From contig PMAL01000196.1 in the NCBI GenBank assembly GCA_003152555.1, positions 495 through 8,807 on the forward strand: a DNA stretch of 8,313 nucleotides, read 5' to 3'. Source of the DNA: Acidimicrobiaceae bacterium. GTDB taxonomy: Bacteria; Actinomycetota; Acidimicrobiia; Acidimicrobiales; RAAP-2. The notes beneath the pieces were generated by a model. That model was not told the DNA's origin. It saw only the letters and a program-made list of their open reading frames with translations, and searched no databases. Shown here one piece after another: positions 1-6,061 of this stretch (within the stretch, counting starts at the first letter, position 1; every line of letters begins with the position of its first letter). The position numbers and the translations under genes are program-made.

Positions 1-764
1 GTCACCGCGTTCGTCGCCGCCGAGATCTCGGTCGCAGCGTTGCTCCCGCCGTCGGCGACCCAGATGTTGCCATCCTGGTACGCGATGCCATCGGGACTGT
101 CCAATCCCTGCTGACTGATGACGGTGACCAATTTGCCGGTGGCGATGTTGGCTTCGGTGACCGAGTTGTTCGCTTCGTCCGCCACGTAGACGTCAGCACC
201 GTACACGGTGAACGCCATGGGATTGGCCAGCATCAATGATGGTCCAGAAACCGTGCGCAGCAACGCCCCGGTACGACCATTGATCTCAGTGATCGATCCC
301 ATCACGTTCGGTGAGGCGCTGGGGCGACCGGCGTTCAATACCAAAATTCTCGTGCCAACCGTCGTAATGGCTACGGGATCGACGAAGCCGAACTTCTTGC
401 CGGAAATCACGCGCACGAGTGCGCCATTGCTCGCTCGTAACTCACTGACGGAACCGGATGCGTTAGCGACGAAGAGGTTGGGTCCAAAACTCGTGATCGC
501 CGTTGGTTGATTGAAACCGTAACGCGTCGCGATGAACGTCGCGAGCCATGCTCCTCCGCTGGGATTGATCTCGGTCACTGAGTTGCCCGCTTCATTGGTG
601 ACCCACAGGTGTCCGCCGCCAAACGCGAGCCCGGATGGGGCGTCGAATTCAAGCGCGCCCGACGCACCGGCGGATTGAACGGGAACCATCCCGGCGCAGG
701 CGATGGCACTCATCAAGAGGGCAATCGACCTAACAACTGCGGGCTTCCTCAGGCGATAGTGCAT
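1..764 (-). CDS. Secreted NHL/Vgb-type beta-propeller protein, C-terminus cut by window edge
   Basis: Reading the minus strand from ATG 764 gives 254 codons without a stop before the left edge. Residues 1-35 look like a signal peptide: basic start MHYRLRKPAVVR, hydrophobic core SIALLMSAIACAGMV, then a small-residue stretch PVQSAGASGA. The rest is a string of about 45-55-residue repeats, each with a hydrophobic-G-x-LWV/VYV/LFV-A/T-N or D turn followed by NSVTEI-like and TGxLV-like strands (roughly residues 45-70, 88-115, 131-165, 182-212, 225-250). This is the pattern of NHL, YncE and virginiamycin-B-lyase (Vgb) propellers. Such proteins are usually exported or surface-exposed and may bind ligands or proteins; no catalytic residues can be assigned, so lyase activity should not be assumed. 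No Shine-Dalgarno precedes the ATG, and a TANNNT box 7 bases upstream suggests a leaderless mRNA. The fold is well supported; the ligand is unknown. Confidence 0.82.
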   Translation of the reverse strand, partial: MHYRLRKPAVVRSIALLMSAIACAGMVPVQSAGASGALEFDAPSGLAFGGGHLWVTNEAGNSVTEINPSGGAWLATFIATRYGFNQPTAITSFGPNLFVANASGSVSELRASNGALVRVISGKKFGFVDPVAITTVGTRILVLNAGRPSASPNVMGSITEINGRTGALLRTVSGPSLMLANPMAFTVYGADVYVADEANNSVTEANIATGKLVTVISQQGLDSPDGIAYQDGNIWVADGGSNAATEISAATNAV

Positions 765-771
765 CGCGTAA

Positions 772-802
772 ATCGTACCGCGGTCCGAACTGGGGCTGTC
801 AT
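772..802 (-). promoter_or_regulatory. Probable promoter of the NHL-propeller gene (leaderless)
   Basis: On the minus strand TACGAT (777-772) fits the actinobacterial -10 consensus TANNNT and ends exactly 7 bases before ATG 764. Transcription would therefore begin at or next to the start codon, in agreement with the missing Shine-Dalgarno. A -35-like ATGACA lies at 802-797, but the 19-base spacer is longer than ideal. Confidence 0.45.
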
Positions 803-1057
803 TGGGCAACTTCTGCCTGTTGGGCGGACCATCGCGCCCTCGGGTGGCACGATGGCTTCCCCTGAAAGTCCGAATTCTCGATGTGTTGAGGCGTCACGTG
901 AGTTGGCGAAATTGGCGGACGAAAACTACGTGGGTTTGATGGACATTGCGCGCTTCGGGCTGGCGGACGGGGTGTACGGATGTCTTTTTTTCGAATTGTT
1001 GATGATTTTCGTCGTGTGTTGCCGTCTGTACCAGTAGAAGAGGTAATTAACGACAAT

Positions 1058-1066
1058 AGGAAGAGG
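1058..1066 (+). promoter_or_regulatory. Ribosome binding site of the DUF4760-like gene
   Basis: AGGAAGAGG lies 5 bases before GTG 1072. It is a strong Shine-Dalgarno and fixes this non-ATG codon as the start. Confidence 0.75.
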
Positions 1067-1071
1067 TACAC

Positions 1072-1416
1072 GTGGTTGCTACTTATGAGGACGCCAATAT
1101 TCTGATTCAAACGATGCGCTGGGGAACCGAAATGGGTCTCGATGACGCGATGGCCGCGATCTTTGACGAGGGGTTCGACCCCGAGACGGCCCCGTTGGAC
1201 AACCCCTCGGTGCGCATCGTGCTGTCCTACGGCGAAACCGTGGGTGCACTGGTGAAGCACGATGTGCTCAACCGGGAACTGTTGCTTGATATCTTCTGGG
1301 CGGACGGCGTGTGGCCCCGGGTGTCACGCCACGCGTTGGCCGCGCGAGAGCAAGCGGGCGACGCCCGTCTGTACGAGCACTTTGAGGCATTGGTGGCGAA
1401 TTCTGGCACCAAGTAA
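1072..1416 (+). CDS. DUF4760-like small protein
   Basis: A 114-aa soluble protein starting at GTG 1072, just after a strong Shine-Dalgarno. It has no signal peptide or membrane segment and is mostly helical and acidic in its first half. The middle and end, SYGETVGALVKHDVLNRELLLDIFW (about 52-76) and then DARLYEHFEALV (98-109), match my memory of the DUF4760 pattern. In that pattern a helix with 'ETxGxLVKxGxLxxELxxDxF' is followed after a short spacer by a C-terminal 'xxLYEHFExL' motif. DUF4760 members are uncharacterised small proteins, so no function can be given. It stands alone: the gene to the left is divergent and the one to the right is convergent. That it is a real gene is well supported; the family assignment is from pattern recognition only. 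Confidence 0.8.
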   Translation: MVATYEDANILIQTMRWGTEMGLDDAMAAIFDEGFDPETAPLDNPSVRIVLSYGETVGALVKHDVLNRELLLDIFWADGVWPRVSRHALAAREQAGDARLYEHFEALVANSGTK

Positions 1417-1445
1417 TCGAGTTCGCGACAGACGAGTCAAGCCAT

Positions 1446-1474
1446 TCGCCGGCGTTGATTGCCGCGGCTGGCGA
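1446..1474 (+). terminator. Possible stem-loop between convergent genes
   Basis: TCGCCGGC (1446-1453) can pair with GCTGGCGA (1467-1474), an 8-bp stem with one G-U wobble and a 13-base loop, followed only by TTT. It lies between the stop at 1416 and the convergent stop at 1494, where a terminator is expected. The large loop and short T-run make it a weak candidate. Confidence 0.3.
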
Positions 1475-1493
1475 TTTGCGTGTTCAGAATTCG

Positions 1494-1853
1494 CTACGCG
1501 GTTGCGTCGCGAGAATCTGACCCCGTCTTGAAGGTGATAATTGATTTGCCGGGTTGGTCGGGATTCAGCTGCACCGTGAAGGGTTCGTCTTCGGCTGGCT
1601 CACCGCTACCTTCGGCGATGATGATGACTTCTTCTTGCTTCTGGCCGTACATCGCAATGGCTAGTCCCATCATTGCCTGGCCCAGCATCTGGCCACCCGT
1701 TGAATGCACGACGCGGCTCGCTACCGAGGGGGCAGCGATCTCATCGGTGAGCTCACCGTCGGTTGCCTTGAGCCACGTCAGCCATTGATCGTCGCTCCAG
1801 TCCTCGGCGTCGATCGGAGGACTTTCAGGACGGGCGAGGGGTTCGGGCTCCAC
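1494..1853 (-). CDS. Small acidic conserved-looking protein of unknown function
   Basis: I do not recognise a named family. From GTG 1853 it has 119 aa: an acidic, proline-rich start (residues 1-18), a WSDDQWLTWLKATDGE segment (19-34), a Gly/Ala/Met-rich amphipathic stretch GGQMLGQAMMGLAIAMYG (53-70), then EEVIIIAEGSGEP and a C-terminal beta-like part with VQLNPDQPGKSIITF (94-108). There is no signal peptide. The start is uncertain: the same frame stays open to TTG 1961 and contains ATG 1913. Codons between 1913 and 1853 (TCA, TCT, CTA, GTA, TTA) are AT-ending and unlike the body of the gene, so I prefer GTG 1853, although it has no clear Shine-Dalgarno. It follows the peptidase-like gene on the same strand (stop at 1987) and may be co-transcribed with it. 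Confidence 0.65.
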   Translation of the reverse strand: MEPEPLARPESPPIDAEDWSDDQWLTWLKATDGELTDEIAAPSVASRVVHSTGGQMLGQAMMGLAIAMYGQKQEEVIIIAEGSGEPAEDEPFTVQLNPDQPGKSIITFKTGSDSRDATA

Positions 1854-1986
1854 AGAAACTAAGAGTACTGGTAGCGCTGGAGATGAATGCGACGCGACGC
1901 GCCGCCCCGGCATCCTGTGTCCGATATTCGCCGCGAAAGACGACCAACATCTCGCCGGCAATTCACTTCGTTAGTACCACGAATGC

Positions 1987-2790
1987 CTAGACAGATGAGG
2001 GAAGGCTCAGCGCTTCGCCCGTCAGCGTGCGGTAGTCAGCGGCCAGCTGGGTGAGGTTCACACCCTGCACGAATGCCGCCGAGCCGAGATGCTCGGGCCA
2101 GATGACCACCCAGGCTTCTTGGACGAGCGGGGTGCCCTGCACGGAGCCGCTCCAGAACGAAGTTGCGAACTCGGTCTCTTGGGCCCACGTGATGAATTTG
2201 ACGTCGGGCGCGTAGCCGCCGCCCAAGATTGCGTGGCCGCCGTCGATGGGTGATCCGGCGACGTCAGTCCACGCCTCTCCTTCTGAGAACTGCTGTTGGT
2301 TGGCGTCGAGCACGGTGATGCCTAGCCAGAGGCCACCGAAGATGGCGAGCGCGGCGTCAACCTGGGAAACGTCCGTCTGATCGACCCGGGCGAACGCCAC
2401 GGCCTTCACACCGTCCGGTCCACCGGTCGCGTGCAAGTACTCAAGACCGGTCTGGACCTCCATTCCGCCGTCAGCACTACTGCCTGGCCCATTCGTCTGC
2501 GCCGTGCCGTTGGGATCGAACTGGGGGTTTTGTGTTTCGTAGAACTCCCACACCTGGGTCTGCGTGGGGTAGTACTCATGCGAGAGTGTCGCCGTAATAA
2601 GGCGTCGCATATTCGCCCACGCGACCGCGTTGCAGTCGCCCGCCACGTCGTTGCCGAGCATTTGCCAACCCTGCAGCGCCGCCAAGTAGTCCTCGCCCGT
2701 GGGATGTGCGGGGACCGGTGCCTTGAGGAAACTCTTCATTGAGAGGGCCGGCGCATTCTTTGGCGGCCGGCGACCGCACTGGTACGCCAT
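1987..2790 (-). CDS. Papain-like cysteine peptidase-fold protein (C1-like)
   Basis: A 267-aa protein. Its key motifs are GNDVAGDCNAVAWANMRR (46-63), where Cys53 sits at the start of a helix as in papain-fold enzymes, and DGGHAILGGGY (183-193), with His186 as the likely partner, followed by FITWAQ (199-204). The pattern GND-x-x-GDC ... GGHA(I/V) recurs in bacterial and phage-related proteins assigned to the papain-like superfamily. Whether they are true proteases is mostly unknown, and a classical third residue (Asn/Asp) is not obvious here. No signal peptide or transmembrane segment is seen, so a cytoplasmic location or non-classical release is likely. ATG 2790 is chosen because GAGGAG lies 5 bases upstream. 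The gene lies 119 bases downstream of the helicase gene on the same strand and just before the small acidic-protein gene. The fold is fairly sure, the activity is not. Confidence 0.8.
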   Translation of the reverse strand: MAYQCGRRPPKNAPALSMKSFLKAPVPAHPTGEDYLAALQGWQMLGNDVAGDCNAVAWANMRRLITATLSHEYYPTQTQVWEFYETQNPQFDPNGTAQTNGPGSSADGGMEVQTGLEYLHATGGPDGVKAVAFARVDQTDVSQVDAALAIFGGLWLGITVLDANQQQFSEGEAWTDVAGSPIDGGHAILGGGYAPDVKFITWAQETEFATSFWSGSVQGTPLVQEAWVVIWPEHLGSAAFVQGVNLTQLAADYRTLTGEALSLPSSV

Positions 2791-2795
2791 CAGGT

Positions 2796-2801
2796 CTCCT
2801 C
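2796..2801 (-). promoter_or_regulatory. Ribosome binding site of the peptidase-like gene
   Basis: GAGGAG on the minus strand lies 5 bases before ATG 2790. It fixes the start and shows that this gene can be translated independently of the helicase upstream. Confidence 0.75.
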
Positions 2802-2909
2802 TATGTTCGTTAAGAGCCGATCTTCCCGACGTTGGTGTCCATGCACGTACACGGTTTCGTTGCTCGCCTAAAACCTACCGCTCGCGCGGGGTCACACCCA
2901 CAACACGAA

Positions 2910-4949
2910 CTACCACAGTTTTGAGAGCTGTTCGGCGACGAGGTCTGATCCGTCGATTGCCACGGTGACTGACAACGATTGACTGGGATCGTTCGATTCC
3001 ACGCAGGGAACCTCTTCAAGGGTCGCGCGCACTGAGTCGCTTAAGAACCGCGACGGCTGGGCCCACGAGTGATCGTCACGCACTCGGTGATGGTGGTAGC
3101 GCAGCGGCACGTAGATCGCGAGGTCCTTGCGGGCCCTCGTTATGGCGACGTAGAAAAGGCGGCGTTCCTCTTCAAGCCCTTCGGCCGAACCCAGCGCCAT
3201 GTCGGAGGGAAAATTGCCGTCGGCGGCGTGGATGACGTGCACCGCATCGAACTCGAGCCCCTTCGCCGAGTGCACCGTCGAGAGCACCAACCAGTCTTCG
3301 TCCACCATGGGCGGTCCGGCGAAGTCGCCGGTGGAAGCTGGCGGCTCGAGCGCTTGGTCGGCCGCGACGTCGCTCAGACGAGTGGCCTGCGAACACGCCA
3401 GCACCAGCGCGCCGAGATCTTCGAGGCGCGGCGCGGCGTCGTCGTAGGAGCAAAGAATGAGCGGCGTCATCGCGTGTCGCAGTCGATCCGCGTGTAGGAC
3501 AACTGACTCTTTTTCTTTGGCGCACATCGCGTCCACCAGCGCGCTGGAAATGACGTGCGTGTCGCTGGGCAGTACGTCGTCGACGCCCGGCCAACGACTT
3601 TTGATCTCGTCGTGCGAGAGCGGAAGGGTCTGGTCTGGCGACCGTAGGGCGTCGATGGCGCGCCGAGCCTTTGCTGGTCCCACGCCGGGCAGTAGTTGGA
3701 GCAAGCGGAACCAGGCCATCTCGTCGCGGGGGTTGTCGGCGAGACGAAAGGCGGCGAGCAGGTCCTTCACGTGGGCCGCTTCGAGGTAGCGCAGACCGCC
3801 ATATTTGACGAAGGGAATGCGACGCCGCGTGAGTTCAATCTCCAGATCGGCACTGTGGTGGGCCGCGCGAAATAGCACGGCCTGATGTTGCAGCGCCATT
3901 CCCTGTTCGTACAGCTCAAGGACGCGGTCGGTGACAATCTCCGACTGTTGACGTTCGTCGGCGCAGTGCACGAGCAGTGGGTGAGTGGCGCCGAGCACGG
4001 GCGTCTCTTCGCGCAGCACCGCGCAAAATCCCTCCGGCGCGTCCGCGCCAATGGCGTTGGCCACGTTCAGAATCGCGGACGAAGATCGGTAGTTGAGATC
4101 GAGAATTATCGTGGTGAGGCCTTCGAAATACAGTTCAGCGTCGAGCAAGAATCTTGGTGACGCGCCGCGAAATCCGTAGATGGCTTGGGCGTCGTCACCC
4201 ACCAGGGTGACGCGCGGATCGTTACGGCGAAGTCCGGTGAGTACGTCTAATTGCAGCTGGTTCACGTCTTGAAACTCGTCGACCAATATGTGGTCGTAGG
4301 TCGCGCCGAGCTGGCGACCGAGTGTGTCGTCCTGGACCGCCACGCGCCAGTACAACAACAGGTCGTCGAAGTCCAAGAGCCCGAGTGAGCGCTTCTTGGC
4401 CATGTAGGCGGTAAAGACCGTTGCGACCTCGTCAACGCGGTCCGCACACCACGGCGTAGTTTCCAGCATGACGTCCGCCAGTGAAGTGCCGGTATTGACC
4501 GTGCGCGAATAGAGTGCCGCCAGGGTTGCCTTCTTCGGCATTCGTCGCTCGCCGCTGAAAATGCCTAACTCGCCGCGCACGAGGTCGATGAGGTCGGCGC
4601 CATCGCCGTGATCGAGCACACCGAATCCTTCGGGCAGGCCAAGCGCGTCGTGATGGCGCCGAAGTGTTCGGTGGGCGACGGAGTGAAACGTCCCGCCCGA
4701 AACTCGCCTCACTTCGACGGCGCCTCGGATGGCGCGCACCCGATTTACGATTTCGCGCGCCGATCGGCGGGTGAACGTCAACAGCAAGATTCGTTCCGGC
4801 GTCACGCCATTGTCGAGCAGAAATTCGACTCGTGCCGTGAGCGTTGTCGTTTTTCCGGTGCCGGGCCCCGCCATAACGCGAAGGGGAGCGTCACCAAAGG
4901 AGGCCGCTTCGCGCTGACGCTCGTTTAATTCCCTCAAAGAAGCGAACAT
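2910..4949 (-). CDS. UvrD/Rep-type superfamily 1 DNA helicase, probably SOS-controlled
   Basis: A 679-aa ATP-dependent 3'-5' DNA helicase of the UvrD/PcrA/Rep class (SF1A), expected to unwind DNA in repair or recombination. All motifs are intact: Q motif LNERQREA (8-15), Walker A AGPGTGKT (27-34), Ia LLLTFTRRSAREI (55-67), II VDEFQD (223-228), III GDDAQAIYGFRG (251-262), IV DLNYRS (284-289), V TVHSAKGLEFDAV (558-570) and VI EEERRLFYVAITRAR (593-607). The KYGGLRYLEAAHVKDLLA (382-399) and LLPGVGPAKARRAI (419-432) segments are typical of the 'ATP-dependent helicase' subgroup near UvrD. The protein is somewhat shorter than PcrA/UvrD1 (usually over 700 aa), and I see no HRDC, nuclease or zinc-finger domain, so uvrD or pcrA is not assigned. 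ATG 4949 has no Shine-Dalgarno but lies 7 bases after a TANNNT box and inside a LexA palindrome, suggesting a leaderless, damage-induced mRNA. Class certain; exact orthology open. Confidence 0.95.
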   Translation of the reverse strand: MFASLRELNERQREAASFGDAPLRVMAGPGTGKTTTLTARVEFLLDNGVTPERILLLTFTRRSAREIVNRVRAIRGAVEVRRVSGGTFHSVAHRTLRRHHDALGLPEGFGVLDHGDGADLIDLVRGELGIFSGERRMPKKATLAALYSRTVNTGTSLADVMLETTPWCADRVDEVATVFTAYMAKKRSLGLLDFDDLLLYWRVAVQDDTLGRQLGATYDHILVDEFQDVNQLQLDVLTGLRRNDPRVTLVGDDAQAIYGFRGASPRFLLDAELYFEGLTTIILDLNYRSSSAILNVANAIGADAPEGFCAVLREETPVLGATHPLLVHCADERQQSEIVTDRVLELYEQGMALQHQAVLFRAAHHSADLEIELTRRRIPFVKYGGLRYLEAAHVKDLLAAFRLADNPRDEMAWFRLLQLLPGVGPAKARRAIDALRSPDQTLPLSHDEIKSRWPGVDDVLPSDTHVISSALVDAMCAKEKESVVLHADRLRHAMTPLILCSYDDAAPRLEDLGALVLACSQATRLSDVAADQALEPPASTGDFAGPPMVDEDWLVLSTVHSAKGLEFDAVHVIHAADGNFPSDMALGSAEGLEEERRLFYVAITRARKDLAIYVPLRYHHHRVRDDHSWAQPSRFLSDSVRATLEEVPCVESNDPSQSLSVTVAIDGSDLVAEQLSKLW

Positions 4950-4956
4950 ATGTTCG
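4943..4956. promoter_or_regulatory. LexA (SOS) box over the helicase start codon
   Basis: CGAACATATGTTCG is a perfect 14-bp palindrome matching the Gram-positive/actinobacterial LexA consensus, built on GAAC-N4-GTTC. The ATG of the helicase (4949-4947, minus strand) lies in its middle. With the -10 box at 4962-4957 directly beside it, bound LexA would block the promoter and transcription start. The match and position are seen directly; LexA binding is inferred. Confidence 0.82.
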
Positions 4957-5251
4957 ATGCTATCCCTGATGTTCCTTGGCGAGTGGTTGCCACAATTTCA
5001 AGCAAATACAGCGTTGCTGGCGAACGGTTGGTCATCCTAGGTCGGGTCGTAAGCCAGTTCAGGTTTCAACTGAAGGGTTGATCTTGGTAGATCATTCAGC
5101 GCATTGACGCCGAACGTGGACACCTATCACTCAATTTCAGTTCGTGAAAACCCGAGCTGTGTGTGCCCTCTGGCGTCGCGAGCCAACGCCGGGACGGGTC
5201 ACTATCTCGACGTCACGTTTTGTCTCTCCGCAATGTGACAGCATACGAAAC
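4950..5251. other. Divergent intergenic region between the helicase and GrpB-family genes
   Basis: Apart from the helicase promoter and LexA box at its left end I see no gene. Small inverted repeats are present: TTCAG/CTGAA (about 5057-5073) and TGATC/GATCA (about 5081-5096). Both are too short to be called regulatory sites. A TTGACG at 5104-5109 with TATCAC at 5125-5130 is a weak promoter candidate for the plus strand, with a 15-base spacer. The GrpB frame stays open back to a GTG at 5144, so part of this stretch could be coding if the longer start is used. Confidence 0.5.
4957..4962 (-). promoter_or_regulatory. Probable -10 box of the helicase gene (leaderless)
   Basis: TAGCAT on the minus strand fits TANNNT and ends 7 bases before ATG 4949, the spacing expected when transcription starts at the first base of the start codon. 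No convincing -35 box is found 16-19 bases upstream. Confidence 0.5.
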
Positions 5252-6010
5252 GTGGAAAATCCGACACGCACCCCTGATGAACTATTCGAGCAGTGGCGTC
5301 GGCGCCGAGAACGCGAGGGGCAACGCGTAAATCTGATGGACCTCTACGACCTCGTCGCCGACGCGAGCGGTGTGGCACCCCAGGAATTGCCACTCGCCGA
5401 ACGTCAGGCTCTTGCCGCGCGTGCGCTCACGGTGATCTGGCCCGGTTTTGAGCAGGTGGCCCCCGTGCGCGTGAGTGATCAAATCGAAATCATGGAGTAT
5501 GACCTCCGCTGGGCTAGCACCTTCATAAAGTGGCGCGATCGGTTGGTCGAGAGCCTGGGACCAACGGCACTGCGAATCGACCACATTGGCTCGACGTCGG
5601 TCCCTGGTCTCGCGGCGAAGCCAATAATTGACATTCAAATGAGCGTCACCCGTCTCGACGAAGAGTCCGAGTACGTGCCCGGATGCGTTGACGCGGGCTT
5701 TGAACTCTACAGCCGCGACGAGGTACACCGCTTTTTTCATGTGCCGCCTCCGTCTCCACGGGTGGCCCAATTACACCTCTGCCAATCCGGCGATGAGTTC
5801 GAATACGACCACCTCCTGTTCCGTGACTACTTGCGAGCGAACCCAAGTGAGCGCGACGCGTACGCCGCCATGAAGCGAGAGGCCGCGCAAACGTGGAAGG
5901 ACGACCGGCTTGGTTATACCTACGCGAAGGGCGGCTTCATCCTGGAGCGCCAGGAGCGCGCGGGCGTGTGGGCGTCGGGCAGTTCGTGGACCGTCGCGCG
6001 AAGTGCGTAG
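5252..6010 (+). CDS. GrpB-family (UPF0157) nucleotidyltransferase-fold protein with extra N-terminal domain
   Basis: From GTG 5252 the protein has 252 aa. Residues about 78-235 are a GrpB/UPF0157 domain: IEIMEYDLRWASTF (78-91), LRIDHIGSTSVPGLAAKPIIDIQ (107-129, with the GST-x-VPG loop and the Asp of the nucleotidyltransferase fold), QLHLCQ (173-178), FRDYLRANPSERDAY (190-204) and YTYAKGGFI (222-230). GrpB proteins share the DNA polymerase beta/MNT-like fold; their substrate is mostly unknown. In front lies about 70 aa with EQWRRRREREGQRVNLMDLY and LPLAERQALAARAL...WPGFE, a small helical module I believe recurs in actinobacterial GrpB proteins. The frame is open to GTG 5144 (288 aa), but the extra 36 residues look non-coding. 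GTG 5252 has no Shine-Dalgarno; CAGCAT lies 7 bases before it, one base off TANNNT, so it too may be leaderless. Family sure, start moderately sure. Confidence 0.86.
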   Translation: MENPTRTPDELFEQWRRRREREGQRVNLMDLYDLVADASGVAPQELPLAERQALAARALTVIWPGFEQVAPVRVSDQIEIMEYDLRWASTFIKWRDRLVESLGPTALRIDHIGSTSVPGLAAKPIIDIQMSVTRLDEESEYVPGCVDAGFELYSRDEVHRFFHVPPPSPRVAQLHLCQSGDEFEYDHLLFRDYLRANPSERDAYAAMKREAAQTWKDDRLGYTYAKGGFILERQERAGVWASGSSWTVARSA

Positions 6011-6046
6011 GAGACTAAATAGGGCCTCGGTTATTTCTTCTCCTCG

Positions 6047-6052
6047 TATATT
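6047..6052 (+). promoter_or_regulatory. Possible -10 box for the universal stress protein gene
   Basis: TATATT stands out in a local AT-rich stretch (6029-6060) after the GrpB stop. It would place the transcription start at about 6059-6060, just before the inverted repeat at 6062. No good -35 box is seen. Confidence 0.35.
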
Positions 6053-6061
6053 CTCTTAACG

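Larger units (their letters stand above)
765..1071. other. Divergent intergenic region with one doubtful ORF
   Basis: These 307 bases separate two divergent genes and should hold both promoters. On the left is the leaderless promoter for the propeller gene. On the right is the ribosome binding site of the DUF4760-like gene; its promoter is not clear, since TTGCCG at 1019 and TAATTA at 1044 are too far apart. A plus-strand ORF from ATG 852 to 1037 (61 codons) has a middle stretch (ELAKLADENYVGLMDIARFG) with coding-like composition, but no ribosome binding site, and its last 20 residues are a T-rich hydrophobic, cysteine-rich run (around 980-1020). I do not call it a gene. A T7 run at 984-990 is not preceded by a good hairpin. 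Confidence 0.6.

Noticed and set aside
609..1037. 142-codon plus-strand ORF starting inside the propeller gene
   Set aside because: Its first half is antisense to the signal peptide and first repeats of the real minus-strand gene; only the part after 852 is outside it, and that is discussed separately.
799..1260. 153-codon minus-strand ORF across the spacer and the DUF4760-like gene
   Set aside because: Half of it is antisense to a gene with a strong ribosome binding site and family-like motifs; the protein is low-complexity and composition-driven.
2740..2772. Two GCCGGC copies forming an inverted repeat in the peptidase-like gene
   Set aside because: GCCGGC is itself a palindrome common in GC-rich coding DNA; both copies are inside codons of the start region.
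2819..2852. 10-codon ORF (MDTNVGKIGS) in front of the peptidase-like gene
   Set aside because: Very short, no ribosome binding site and no overlap with the next gene; nothing distinguishes it from chance.
2888..2905. GGGT/ACCC mini-hairpin after the helicase stop as a terminator
   Set aside because: A 4-bp stem without a T-run is too weak.
3069..3594. Long ORFs on both strands inside the helicase gene
   Set aside because: They are Arg/Gly/Ala-rich shadow frames of a GC-rich gene whose own frame carries all helicase motifs.
5144..5251. Longer GrpB start at GTG 5144
   Set aside because: The extra 36 residues are Cys/Arg/Ser-rich, look non-coding and have no ribosome binding site; homologue-like sequence begins near GTG 5252.
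5282..5770. 162-codon minus-strand ORF opposite the GrpB-family gene
   Set aside because: Antisense to the conserved GrpB motifs, with no ribosome binding site or recognisable domain.
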